Source: Sporolactobacillus terrae DSM 11697
GTDB taxonomy: Bacteria; Bacillota; Bacilli; Bacillales; Sporolactobacillaceae
DNA length: 36,544 nucleotides
Reading direction: 5' to 3'
NCBI RefSeq assembly: GCF_000648615.1
Contig: NZ_JFZC01000042.1
Span: 1 to 36,544, forward strand
Below are positions 15,486 to 22,603 of the stretch, piece by piece (within the stretch, counting starts at the first letter, position 1; the number at the start of each line of letters is the position of its first letter). The translations under genes and the position numbers were made by a program. The notes beneath the pieces are model-generated. The model was not told the origin of the DNA. It saw only the letters and a list, made by a program, of their open reading frames with translations, and did not search any database.

Positions 15486-15848
15486 ATGAGAACGGATTGG
15501 ATTGATGCTTATTGTCTAGGGAAAAAAGGGGCCAAACAAGACTATAAGCAGGAATGGCAAGCGACGCGCGCGATGATCGGCGGCAAAATGTTTGCCATGC
15601 GTGGCGGAGATAAAAACGGGCAGCCGATCATAACGGTGAAGCTGCTTCCTGAGTTCGGCGCGCGTCTTCGAGAGGAATACGATGCGATTGTTCCTGGCTA
15701 CTACATGAACAAAACGCACTGGAATTCCTTATACTTGGATGCCGATGTGTCGGAGGAACTTCTAAAAAGCATGCTTGATCAAAGCTATTCGCTCGTGTTG
15801 CGTTCGCTCAGTAAAAAAATGCAACAGCAAATTGAAAACAAAGCGTGA
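15486..15848 (+). CDS. MmcQ/YjbR-family protein
   Basis: 120 residues, about the family length, cytoplasmic. It matches the MmcQ/YjbR fold: a W-x-x-x-R-M-I-G-G-K-M-F-A type strand (residues about 26-38), then TVKLLPEFGARLREEYDAIVPGYYMNKTHWN-type segments with the conserved Pro-Gly-Tyr-x-Met-Asn-Lys and His-Trp, and an Asp-Val helix. The fold resembles the C-terminal DNA-binding domain of some regulators, but the role of lone members is not established. GGAGG is 6 bases before the ATG. It is followed closely by the riboswitch-led gene. Confidence 0.82.
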   Translation: MRTDWIDAYCLGKKGAKQDYKQEWQATRAMIGGKMFAMRGGDKNGQPIITVKLLPEFGARLREEYDAIVPGYYMNKTHWNSLYLDADVSEELLKSMLDQSYSLVLRSLSKKMQQQIENKA

Positions 15849-15890
15849 TGCGTCCGCGTACACACCCGATTGAATTAAAAAACAAAGAGT

Positions 15891-15919
15891 TTGAGAGCAT
15901 CATGTCAATTGAATACTTT
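15891..15919 (+). promoter_or_regulatory. promoter feeding the c-di-GMP riboswitch
   Basis: TTGAGA (15891-15896), a 17-bp spacer and TACTTT (15914-15919). A start near 15926 would place the aptamer at the 5' end of the transcript. Confidence 0.5.
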
Positions 15920-15929
15920 AGAAATGCAT

Positions 15930-16017
15930 CTGTTTTCTAAAGGGCAAAACTGTTGAAAAGCAGTGACGCAAAGCTTCAGGTCTAAGGTGAGAAATCGCTA
16001 AGATGGCTGGGCTGCCG
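15930..16017 (+). promoter_or_regulatory. cyclic di-GMP-I (GEMM) riboswitch aptamer
   Basis: All hallmark elements are present in order. AGGGCAAA is at 15941-15948. A hairpin CTGTT-GAAA-AGCAG with a GNRA tetraloop follows (15950-15963). Then come GACGCAAAGC (15965-15974), the tetraloop-receptor side TTCAGGTCTAAGG, and a closing stem ATGGCTGGGCTGCC (about 16003-16016). These match the Vc2-type consensus base for base in the conserved core. It lies 38 bases before the CAP-protein start. No U-tract terminator lies between aptamer and ribosome binding site, apart from a TTTGA-TGA-TCAAA hairpin (16020-16032), so control may be translational; the direction of control cannot be read. Confidence 0.93.
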
Positions 16018-16055
16018 TATTTGATGATCAAACGTAAATGAAGAGAGGTTTTTTT

Positions 16056-16955
16056 ATGCGTTTTTTTAAGTATGCTGTATCGGGTTTACTCGTCCTTTTT
16101 CTTATCTTTTTCATCTCGTCAAATGCAGACATCGTTTCTTTAAAATCAGCCCATGCATCAATAAGCAAATCACATCTGCAAACGAAGCAGTCGCCTAAAG
16201 CAGAAAAAAAGACTGATCCTGCAAAGAAAGCAACCAAGAAAGCAACCACAAAAAAAGCAGCGAAAAAAACGAAGGCTGTGAAAAAAGTGGCAAAGAAGAA
16301 AGCAACGCCAAAAGCTGCAAAGAAAACAGTGAAAAAGAAAACCGCTCCGAAGCAGAGCGCTGCAAGAAAAACAGCGAAACGAATAAATAAGAAAACGGTC
16401 GATCAACCAAAAAAGACAAATGCAAAACAAGCGCATCACGCGGTTCATCAGCAAAGCAAGCCTACTCCAGTTGCAAGCCAGGCAGCAGCGGCCGCAAAAC
16501 CTGTTGCTGCTCAACCTCACCCCCAGCCTCAAGCGCAACCTGCATCAGCACAAGATAACCCATCGGTTGAACAGCAGATTGTAGGTCTCGTCAATCAAGT
16601 GCGCACGCAGAATGGCCTCGGCAGCTTGCAAGTGAAAGCGGAATTGACGAATGCTGCACGTCAGTGGAGCTCAGGGCAATTCGCGAACGGTGCGATGAGC
16701 CATGGCATGATGAATTTTTCGCGGACAACGGTTGCCGGACAGAATGTTGCCTATGCCAAAGGCGATTTAGCAACATTCGGATGGGATCAGATTTGGAGTG
16801 CACAGGCGACCATGGATGGCTGGATGAATTCGCCGGAGCATCGTGCCAATATTTTAAAACCTGACTATAAATACATTGGTGTTGGTGTCATTTATGGTCA
16901 GAAGAATGGCAGCTCAGACGGTTGGGCATTCTTTACTCAAGATTTCTCCGATTAA
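16056..16955 (+). CDS. secreted lysine-rich protein with C-terminal CAP/SCP domain (YkwD-like)
   Basis: 299 residues. ATG 16056 is chosen because GAGAGG lies 8 bases upstream; ATG 16038 precedes it. Order: signal sequence or membrane anchor (about 3-22), a Lys/Ala-rich stretch (about 45-125) with repeats of PAKKA, KKATKKA and KKAAKK like histone H1 tails, a Pro/Gln/Ala linker (about 130-170), and a CAP domain (about 175-299). The CAP motifs SHGMM, GQNVAYAKG and WMNSPEHRANIL are present, but the usual catalytic-site Glu of GENIAY is Gln. Exported, it would be strongly cationic and could bind teichoic acid, peptidoglycan or extracellular DNA (inference). It lies directly under a c-di-GMP-I riboswitch. 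Confidence 0.88.
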   Translation: MRFFKYAVSGLLVLFLIFFISSNADIVSLKSAHASISKSHLQTKQSPKAEKKTDPAKKATKKATTKKAAKKTKAVKKVAKKKATPKAAKKTVKKKTAPKQSAARKTAKRINKKTVDQPKKTNAKQAHHAVHQQSKPTPVASQAAAAAKPVAAQPHPQPQAQPASAQDNPSVEQQIVGLVNQVRTQNGLGSLQVKAELTNAARQWSSGQFANGAMSHGMMNFSRTTVAGQNVAYAKGDLATFGWDQIWSAQATMDGWMNSPEHRANILKPDYKYIGVGVIYGQKNGSSDGWAFFTQDFSD

Positions 16956-16965
16956 CCCCTAATGC

Positions 16966-17010
16966 AAAAAGAGGCTTGGCTCTCGTTAGAGTGTCCAAGC
17001 CTCTTTTTTA
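16966..17010. terminator. bidirectional terminator between CAP and MerR genes
   Basis: AAAAAGAGGCTTGG pairs with CCAAGCCTCTTTTT across a 15-base loop, with A/T tracts on both sides. It serves both convergent genes. Confidence 0.93.
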
Positions 17011-17778
17011 GTTTTGTTGCGTGTAGATGTTCACTGCATCGCGCAGCATTTTTGCAGCTCCGTTTGCAAGACGGGTGTCGTAATAACTGGTGAAACGCGG
17101 ATCATCCACATACATTTGTGCGAGCCCTGCATGCGCTTCTTTTGAATAGGTTCCCTCTGGCCAGAAAAAGAACAGCCACTGCCGATGAAGCGCTGCGGCC
17201 TTTTGCGCAGCCGTGCTGGCTGGGTCGTTAAGCTGCATCGCTGCGCGCAAGTTCTCGAACATTTCTTTTTCAATCGCTTGTGTTTTTTCATAGTCTGTCT
17301 GGCTTAAACCAGCAAATTGTTTATTCGCTTTTTCAATCGTCTTCTTACCATAGTTTTCACGAATTTCTTTACCATATTGACGCTCATTTTCTGCTAACTT
17401 TTCTTTCTTGAACGCTTCAAACTTTTCTTGATCGGTCATCTGCATCGCTCCTTTTTGTGCGGCAAGCGTCTGTTCAACCGTTCGGATCAGCTGTTCCAGA
17501 TGCTGTTTCTTCGCAATCAGTTTCTTGTGATGATCAGTGAGAGCATCTCTGAGATTAAAGTTCGGCGACTTCAAGAGTGAACGAATCTCTTTCAGACTGA
17601 ACGCGAGTTCGCGATAAAAGAGAATCTGCTGCAGCAGATCAACTTGTTTCGGCCCGTACACCCGATAGCCGGATGGATTGATTCGCTCCGGTTTCAGCAG
17701 ATCAATTTGATCGTAATAGCGCAGTGTACGGGTACTAACGCCGGCTAAATCGCTCAGTTGTTTAATTGTATAGTTCAT
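17008..17778 (-). CDS. MerR-family regulator with TipAS domain (Mta/TipAL-like)
   Basis: 256 residues. The N-terminal winged helix is a clear MerR domain (IKQLSDLAGVSTRTLRYYD, then PSGYRVYG). A long dimerising coil spans about 75-115. The C-terminal TipAS drug-binding domain (about 125-256) ends FTSYYDTRLANGAAKMLRDAV. Domain order and sequence resemble B. subtilis Mta, which activates multidrug-efflux genes and its own gene by retwisting a long-spacer promoter. GGAGG lies 9-10 bases before the ATG. No efflux pump adjoins it; the nearest transporter genes are the divergent YcgR/YcgQ pair, so its targets may lie elsewhere or be only itself. Confidence 0.88.
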   Translation of the reverse strand: MNYTIKQLSDLAGVSTRTLRYYDQIDLLKPERINPSGYRVYGPKQVDLLQQILFYRELAFSLKEIRSLLKSPNFNLRDALTDHHKKLIAKKQHLEQLIRTVEQTLAAQKGAMQMTDQEKFEAFKKEKLAENERQYGKEIRENYGKKTIEKANKQFAGLSQTDYEKTQAIEKEMFENLRAAMQLNDPASTAAQKAAALHRQWLFFFWPEGTYSKEAHAGLAQMYVDDPRFTSYYDTRLANGAAKMLRDAVNIYTQQN

Positions 17779-17800
17779 TTAAGAATGCCTCCTGACAGGG

Positions 17801-17828
17801 TTTATACTACGCCTTAACGTTACGTCAA
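17801..17828 (-). promoter_or_regulatory. promoter/operator of the MerR-TipAS gene
   Basis: On the minus strand TTGACG (17828-17823) and TATAAA (17806-17801) are 16 bp apart. The spacer contains the palindrome TAACGTTA, a plausible autoregulatory site. Confidence 0.5.
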
Positions 17829-17963
17829 TCTCAAGTGTTTTCTTGAATTTTTTTTAGTCAATGATTTTTTCGTGATTCGCGCGCCTCTGTGTTTTGTCAG
17901 ATCCAAAATGTGGTGGTAGACTTTAAGAGGTCTTGAAGCATGTGTCGTGTTAGCCCCCACTTT

Positions 17964-17981
17964 ATCGAATAGTTATTCTAT
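17964..17981 (+). promoter_or_regulatory. inverted repeat upstream of the YcgR/YcgQ pair
   Basis: ATCGAATA-GT-TATTCTAT is an 18-bp dyad with a single mismatched pair, about 27 bases before the GTG start. It resembles, without matching, Fur/Zur/PerR-type boxes. It could be an operator. Confidence 0.4.
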
Positions 17982-18008
17982 CAATGGGAATGTGATCGGA
18001 GTGATCGT

Positions 18009-18926
18009 GTGTTCACGGATTCATTTTTGCAGTTAAATACGATTTTTATCAGCATTATTATTGAAGCGGTTCCTTTCATTATTATTGGTGTTTTTATTTC
18101 GGCAATCATCCAAATGTTTGTTTCCGAAGCGCTGCTTGCACGCATTATTCCGAAAAACCGCTTCGGTTCGGTTGTGTTCGGGACGTGTATGGGCTCGCTG
18201 TTCCCGGCATGCGAATGCGGTATTGTACCAATTACCGAGCGGCTGGTGCGGAAAAAGGTGCCGCTGCAGGCAGCAATTGCCTTTATGTTGGCCGGCCCGA
18301 TTATCAATCCAGTCGTCCTGTTTGCAACCTATATTGCTTTCGGAAGCAGTTGGCAAATGGTCTTCTATCGCGCCGGACTTGCATTTGCAGTATCGATTGC
18401 CGTTGGTCTGCTTGTCTCCTATTTGTTCCCGGAAGATCAGCTCCGCGACTATGTGGACAAGAAGGTTAGCCACTATCATCATCATGAAGCGAATCAGCCG
18501 GCGCGCCGCATTACCTTTTTCGATCGCTTTAAAGGAACGATGGATCATGCCGTTGATGAGTTCTTTTCGGTGGGCAAGTATCTTGTTTTCGGCGCGTTGA
18601 TTGCTGCCGCGATGCAGACCTATATTAAGCAGAGTGTACTGCTGTCGTTTGCCAATACGCCGGTGACTGCGATTCTGATTATGATGGTGCTGGCGTTTAT
18701 CATGTCACTTTGTTCCGAGGCAGACGCATTTGTCGCTTCATCATTTCGCAGTATGTTTCCGCCGGGACCGCTGACCGCATTTCTGGTCTTTGGTGCAATG
18801 GTGGACATTAAGAATCTGATCATGATGCTTTCCACGTTTAAAAAGAAGTTCGTCGCCGCACTGATTGGCTGCATCTTTGTCTGCGTTTTTGTCGGCGCCT
18901 TGCTGATTTCAGGAGGATGGTTATGA
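18009..18926 (+). CDS. permease, UPF0718/DUF318 family (YcgR type)
   Basis: 305 residues with about 8 membrane segments. The family motif lies in loop and helix 3: GSLFPACECGIVPITERL with paired Cys around a Glu, then AFMLAGPIINPVV. The second half repeats it as SLCSEADAFVASSF. A His cluster (HYHHHEAN) sits in the central cytoplasmic loop. The family pairs with DUF1980 proteins, as in B. subtilis YcgR-YcgQ. Transport of a metal or soft ligand has been proposed because of the Cys and His, but the substrate is unknown. The start is GTG 18009, with GGAG 7 bases upstream. Its stop overlaps the next start (ATGA), so translation is coupled. Confidence 0.87.
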   Translation: MFTDSFLQLNTIFISIIIEAVPFIIIGVFISAIIQMFVSEALLARIIPKNRFGSVVFGTCMGSLFPACECGIVPITERLVRKKVPLQAAIAFMLAGPIINPVVLFATYIAFGSSWQMVFYRAGLAFAVSIAVGLLVSYLFPEDQLRDYVDKKVSHYHHHEANQPARRITFFDRFKGTMDHAVDEFFSVGKYLVFGALIAAAMQTYIKQSVLLSFANTPVTAILIMMVLAFIMSLCSEADAFVASSFRSMFPPGPLTAFLVFGAMVDIKNLIMMLSTFKKKFVAALIGCIFVCVFVGALLISGGWL

Positions 18927-19771
18927 TTCGTTTTCTGATACTCTTTGGTTTTGCCTATCTTTTCCTTCACTTGCATTTAACTGGCGACATCAGTAAATAC
19001 ATCAATATGCGCTATGGGTATCTGTCTTTTTTAATGATTTTCATTATCGGATTCATGGCGGTCTATCAACTGGTGAAGTGGAACATGGAAGGCAGCAAGC
19101 AGCATCATACCTCGGAAAAAGCGCTTTTCGGTCATGACCACAGTCATGAGAACAACACATGGTGGAAAAAAACGGTCACTTATGTGCTTGTTATTTTCCC
19201 CATTTTAACGGGTTTGTTCCTGCCGGTTGCAACCTTGGACTCGAACATTGTCCGTGCAAAAGGTTTTCACTTTGCTGAAATTGACAATGACAAGGATCAA
19301 TATGCCAATCATCAGATTCTGAAACCGGACACGAGTCAATATTATGAGAGCAGCACGTATAAAAAGATGCTGCGGCAGGATATGGAGAAGTACAGTCAGC
19401 TGAATCAGCTGGATCTGAATGATGATAATTATTTGCGCGCGCTTGAGGCGATCTACAATTATCCAGGTAATTTTACCAATAAGCATATTTCGATAATGGG
19501 ATTTGTCTATCATGGCGATGCGTTGCAAAAGAATCAGCTGTTTCTGTTCCGATTTGGCATTATCCACTGTATTGCCGATGCTGGTGTGTTCGGATTGATG
19601 GTTCAATTTCCACATGCTGTCACGTATAAGGATGATACATGGATTCGCGCGCAAGGAACATTGTCTGAAACGTATTATTCACCGTTTAAACAAACGATTC
19701 CAGTGTTGAAGGTGAATGCATGGCATCAGGTGCAGAAGCCGAAGTCGCCGTACGCGTACCGCAAGTACTAA
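18923..19771 (+). CDS. DUF1980/TIGR03943 membrane protein (YcgQ type), partner of the permease
   Basis: 282 residues. Two or three N-terminal membrane helices (about 2-20, 30-50, 85-105) flank a His-rich loop (HDHSHENN). A C-terminal extracytoplasmic domain carries the conserved FRFGIIHCIADAGVFG segment and an OB-like strand pattern. The partner of YcgR-type permeases, it probably presents substrate to the permease or completes the pore (inference from constant pairing). AGGAGG lies 6 bases before ATG 18923; the gene overlaps the permease stop by 4 bases. Confidence 0.85.
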   Translation: MIRFLILFGFAYLFLHLHLTGDISKYINMRYGYLSFLMIFIIGFMAVYQLVKWNMEGSKQHHTSEKALFGHDHSHENNTWWKKTVTYVLVIFPILTGLFLPVATLDSNIVRAKGFHFAEIDNDKDQYANHQILKPDTSQYYESSTYKKMLRQDMEKYSQLNQLDLNDDNYLRALEAIYNYPGNFTNKHISIMGFVYHGDALQKNQLFLFRFGIIHCIADAGVFGLMVQFPHAVTYKDDTWIRAQGTLSETYYSPFKQTIPVLKVNAWHQVQKPKSPYAYRKY

Positions 19772-19784
19772 GCAAGCAGATTTG

Positions 19785-19814
19785 TTGCAGCTGCTTTTCG
19801 ATCGTTTCTATAAT
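19785..19814 (+). promoter_or_regulatory. promoter of the DJ-1/PfpI gene
   Basis: TTGCAG (19785-19790), an 18-bp spacer and a perfect TATAAT (19809-19814). Confidence 0.6.
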
Positions 19815-19900
19815 AAAAGGTGAAGAAAAACTTTTCCAGCTGTATAAATGACCTGTGGTGCGGAAAAGGTATTTGAAGAAAAAGGTAAGGAGGATTTTAC

Positions 19901-20410
19901 ATGACAAAAAAGATTGCTGCAGTACTTGCTGATGATTTCGAGGACGTTGAATTTACCGAACCAGCAAAGGCGTACAAAGAAGCTGGGCACACGGTGACTG
20001 TAATTGGAAAAACAAAAGGGGCGACAATACACGGAAAACATGGCGCAAAGGTTACAGCGGATGCTTCAATTGATGACGTAAAGCCAAGCGACTTTGATGC
20101 GCTGCTGATTGCCGGCGGCTATTCACCGGACAACCTTCGTGATGATGACCGCTTTGTGGCGTTCACCAAGGCATTTATGGATGACGATAAAGCGGTTTTT
20201 GCGATTTGCCATGGTCCGCAGCTGCTGATTACAGCTGACGCTGTGAAAGACCGCAACATTACCGGATACAAATCGATTGCCGTTGATTTGAAAAATGCCG
20301 GCGCTAACTATAAAGATGAAGAAGTTGTTGTCTGCCATAATCTTGTGACAAGCCGTACGCCTGACGATATCCCGGCGTTTAACCGGGAAAGCCTGAACGT
20401 ATTAGCCTAA
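19901..20410 (+). CDS. DJ-1/PfpI-family protein (YfkM/YraA-like stress protein)
   Basis: 169 residues, single DJ-1/PfpI domain, cytoplasmic. It has ADDFEDVEFTEP with the Glu that pairs with the nucleophile, the glycine loop LLIAGGYSPDNLR, and the nucleophile elbow AICHGPQLL with the reactive Cys followed by His. B. subtilis YfkM and YraA are general-stress members of this group; related enzymes act as deglycases or proteases, which is debated. AAGGAGG is 7 bases before the ATG. It has its own TTGCAG/TATAAT promoter and a perfect terminator, so it is monocistronic. I see no convincing SigB promoter. Confidence 0.9.
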   Translation: MTKKIAAVLADDFEDVEFTEPAKAYKEAGHTVTVIGKTKGATIHGKHGAKVTADASIDDVKPSDFDALLIAGGYSPDNLRDDDRFVAFTKAFMDDDKAVFAICHGPQLLITADAVKDRNITGYKSIAVDLKNAGANYKDEEVVVCHNLVTSRTPDDIPAFNRESLNVLA

Positions 20411-20429
20411 CTGCTTTGTGGCGATGAAG

Positions 20430-20476
20430 AACCCGCGTATATTCCGACCTTACGGAATATACGCGGGTTTGTTTGT
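20430..20476 (+). terminator. strong terminator after the DJ-1 gene
   Basis: A 17-bp perfect stem starting AACCCGCGTATATTCCG, a 7-base loop and GTTTGT tail. It lies between convergent genes. Confidence 0.93.
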
Positions 20477-20510
20477 GTAGGGAAAAACGGTTCTTTTTTG
20501 GATCAACCGC

Positions 20511-21332
20511 CTACATCACATGTTTGGACGAATCCGTGACAGGATACACCGGCACAGGCTTTCGCAACGCTTGATGCCGGATAAAGGCTTGTGCAATTGC
20601 CCAATTGCTGCGTTCGTTCCGATGAATCCATGAGCACATTTGCTGATTATAGCGCTGATGCGGGCGTACCGGCCACTCGCCGCATACATCAAGCCCTTCG
20701 ATTTGTTTGCATTCAATCAGCTGATCGAGCAAATGCACTAGTGTTTTGATCGGCAGCGTCCCTTGGCTCCAATTGGTTTTCGCATCGCGTTCGGATAAAA
20801 GATCTTTATCAACACTGATATAAATCGCTTCTGTTGGAATCAGTGCAGCGAGCCGATGCGCAGAAGGCAAACCCCGTTCCGGAAAAATGGTGACAAGATG
20901 GCGTTCAGAAAGAGAGACATCCCGTGAACGTACCGGCTCGGGACCGATGATCATCACTTTTTTCAAATGGGTGAGTTCAGACAATGCATGCCGTACCCAT
21001 GAACCGCATGAAAGCAGTGAGCCGATGCTTCCTTCCTGCAGGTCGGTATGATGGTCGAATAAAACAAGCGTGAAGGGATGCTGAATCTTTCTAAGTTGTG
21101 CCAATGTGGCGTAATGATAATTTCCGCTGCCCCAGAAGGTCAGCCCGCAATCGGGAATCTTGTTCATTTGTTCGCAGATCGAAGCAAAAGCCTCGGGTGA
21201 GCAATATAAATGGGTACCGCGCAGCTGTGAAAAATCAATCCAACGATGCGGTAGCCGAGTAAGCAGCTTCTGCTGCTGTGTATAAGTTCCGTCAAAATTG
21301 CAGAAAGTAATTTGCTGATGCAACAAAGTCAT
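20511..21332 (-). CDS. arginase/ureohydrolase-fold protein, substrate unknown
   Basis: 273 residues. It has the ureohydrolase landmarks in altered form: GSGNYHYAT in place of GGDHS, LFDHHTDLQ for the DAHxD metal motif, SVDKDLLSE for SxDxD, and GLDVCGEWP for the late Asp/Glu. The Asp and His ligands needed for two Mn ions are therefore mostly kept, but the substrate loops differ from arginase, agmatinase and formiminoglutamase. It probably hydrolyses a C-N bond (inference). GAGGAG is 9 bases before ATG 21332; GTG 21338 is too close. It is monocistronic behind a 390-base upstream region. Confidence 0.75.
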   Translation of the reverse strand: MTLLHQQITFCNFDGTYTQQQKLLTRLPHRWIDFSQLRGTHLYCSPEAFASICEQMNKIPDCGLTFWGSGNYHYATLAQLRKIQHPFTLVLFDHHTDLQEGSIGSLLSCGSWVRHALSELTHLKKVMIIGPEPVRSRDVSLSERHLVTIFPERGLPSAHRLAALIPTEAIYISVDKDLLSERDAKTNWSQGTLPIKTLVHLLDQLIECKQIEGLDVCGEWPVRPHQRYNQQMCSWIHRNERSNWAIAQAFIRHQALRKPVPVYPVTDSSKHVM

Positions 21333-21506
21333 GAACACGCACTCCTCAATTGAATCAAACCGATGATTTTAGATAAACCGTTTACATATATAGTTATAGT
21401 TTAATGCAATTTTTGAAAAAAGGAAACATTCGCCGCAGTGCAGCTTCAACCACGAAAAAATCATGCTGCGATAAGTGTAAAAAGCAAGGGGGTTATTCAC
21501 TTATAG

Positions 21507-21520
21507 GGTAAGCGCTTGCA
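21507..21520. promoter_or_regulatory. candidate cre (CcpA) site
   Basis: GGTAAGCGCTTGCA matches the catabolite-responsive element consensus TGWAANCGNTNWCA at 12 of 14 positions, about 175 bases upstream of the arginase-fold start. Confidence 0.4.
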
Positions 21521-21609
21521 TTGGGTGTAAAAAAGGATCCAAATGATTATGAAACAGAAATGTCTGTTCGCGCACAAGGTTGATGATTCAAAACGGTATT
21601 TGGAGCAAA

Positions 21610-21649
21610 GGAACTTTTGCTAAGTGTAAGGAATCTTTCGCTAAGTACG
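21610..21649. repeat. tandem 20-base direct repeat
   Basis: GGAACTTTTGCTAAGTGTAA is followed at once by GGAATCTTTCGCTAAGTACG. The two-helical-turn period would suit a protein binding one DNA face. The core is related to the repeats at 25971-26119. Confidence 0.5.
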
Positions 21650-21692
21650 CATACGTCCTGTATCAACGCGAAAGTCACCGCATCTTGCGGAA

Positions 21693-21727
21693 GTAAAAAC
21701 CGGGCTTTTTTTTGCCCGGTTTTTCTC
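21693..21727 (-). terminator. terminator of the ade-rsmF-ldcA operon
   Basis: AAAAACCGGGC (21695-21705) pairs with GCCCGGTTTTT (21714-21724), directly after the ldcA stop on the minus strand. The A/T tracts could also end plus-strand transcripts. Confidence 0.85.
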
Positions 21728-21731
21728 AAAA

Positions 21732-22589
21732 TTACAGTGTAAGCGGTAAACCGATTGGCAGACAGCGAGCATCTTCGCCATGACCAAGTTGTTCGGTTTT
21801 TGCCACTGGCAAATGATAGCGATCGGTAATTTCAAGGACGAGCGTCTCAATCAACGGGGTGTACGGTTTGGCTTGCATTTCTGAGAAGGTGCCAAGCAGG
21901 ATGCCGCTGCATTGCTTAAATACCGATAACTGATCCAGCTGTGCGAGTAAAGAAGCCATCCGTGCCGGACCGCCGCCTAAAGCTTCCAAAAACAGAATTT
22001 TATCGGTTGGATTTGGAAAATAGTGCGTACCCGCCAGCTTTAAAAAGCAGCGGATATTGCCGCCGATCACGATACCGTTCATTGAATGACCACGCAGCCA
22101 GTGCAGCGGAATATCTGAAAATGAATGGGCGCTCATAAAGGATTTTTGGAACACGCCTTTTTGCTGGTCAGCAAAAGCTCCAGCTAAGTTTTTAATCCGG
22201 TAATGGTACGCGGGCTGATCGGTGCATGCGTAGACGGCATTATTGATGACCGACAGATCGCTGATGCCGACGAAGGGAATCGCTGCGCGACGAATTATCT
22301 CAAAATCAAGATCGGGCAGGATTTGATTGGCACTGTCACCGCCGGAGATGTCGAAAATAGCTTTGATTTTATTCGATTGGTAAAGGCGCATCAATTCTGA
22401 AGCACGTGCTTTCGCTGAACCACTAAAGGGTGATCCGTTTTGTCGAAAAATCGTTTTCGCTTCGATAGGTGTTAAACCGAGGCTGATCAGTTGCTGCCTG
22501 ATCATTTGCAGCTGGATTGCATCTTCTTGGCGAAGGCCGTCCGAACAGGAAATCAGTCCGACGGCGTCTCCTTTTTTCAATAGCGACAT
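21732..22589 (-). CDS. LD-carboxypeptidase family S66 (LdcA/MccF-like)
   Basis: 285 residues, no signal peptide, cytoplasmic. The S66 fold has the nucleophile Ser in FVGISDLSVINNA, Glu in LFLEALGGGPA and His in QLGHGEDARCLPIG: the Ser-Glu-His triad. LdcA enzymes trim D-Ala from the tetrapeptide of recycled muropeptides; MccF relatives cleave acylated adenylates such as microcin C. Neighbourhood does not decide between them. GGAGGAG is 6 bases before the ATG. It follows rsmF after 14 bases and ends the ade-rsmF-ldcA operon. Confidence 0.85.
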   Translation of the reverse strand: MSLLKKGDAVGLISCSDGLRQEDAIQLQMIRQQLISLGLTPIEAKTIFRQNGSPFSGSAKARASELMRLYQSNKIKAIFDISGGDSANQILPDLDFEIIRRAAIPFVGISDLSVINNAVYACTDQPAYHYRIKNLAGAFADQQKGVFQKSFMSAHSFSDIPLHWLRGHSMNGIVIGGNIRCFLKLAGTHYFPNPTDKILFLEALGGGPARMASLLAQLDQLSVFKQCSGILLGTFSEMQAKPYTPLIETLVLEITDRYHLPVAKTEQLGHGEDARCLPIGLPLTL

Positions 22590-22603
22590 GTCTGTCTCCT
22601 CCT

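Larger units (their letters stand above)
21333..21731. other. 400-base regulatory region upstream of the arginase-fold gene
   Basis: No gene recognised. It holds, from left to right: AT-rich promoter-like DNA (21360-21415), an ATAAGTG/CACTTAT dyad (about 21473-21504), a cre-like site, an AACAGA-AATG-TCTGTT hairpin (about 21551-21566), a tandem 20-base repeat and the ldcA terminator. Confidence 0.5.

Noticed and set aside
16170-16538. Minus-strand Cys/Arg/Phe-rich frame of 122 codons
   Set aside because: Antisense of the AAA/GCA lysine-alanine tract of the CAP protein; low-complexity shadow.
16056-16955. Histone H1-like nucleoid protein
   Set aside because: The Lys-rich tract follows a signal sequence and precedes an extracellular CAP domain, so a nucleoid role is unlikely.
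18033-18548. 171-codon minus-strand frame
   Set aside because: Antisense to the YcgR-type permease with no start signal.
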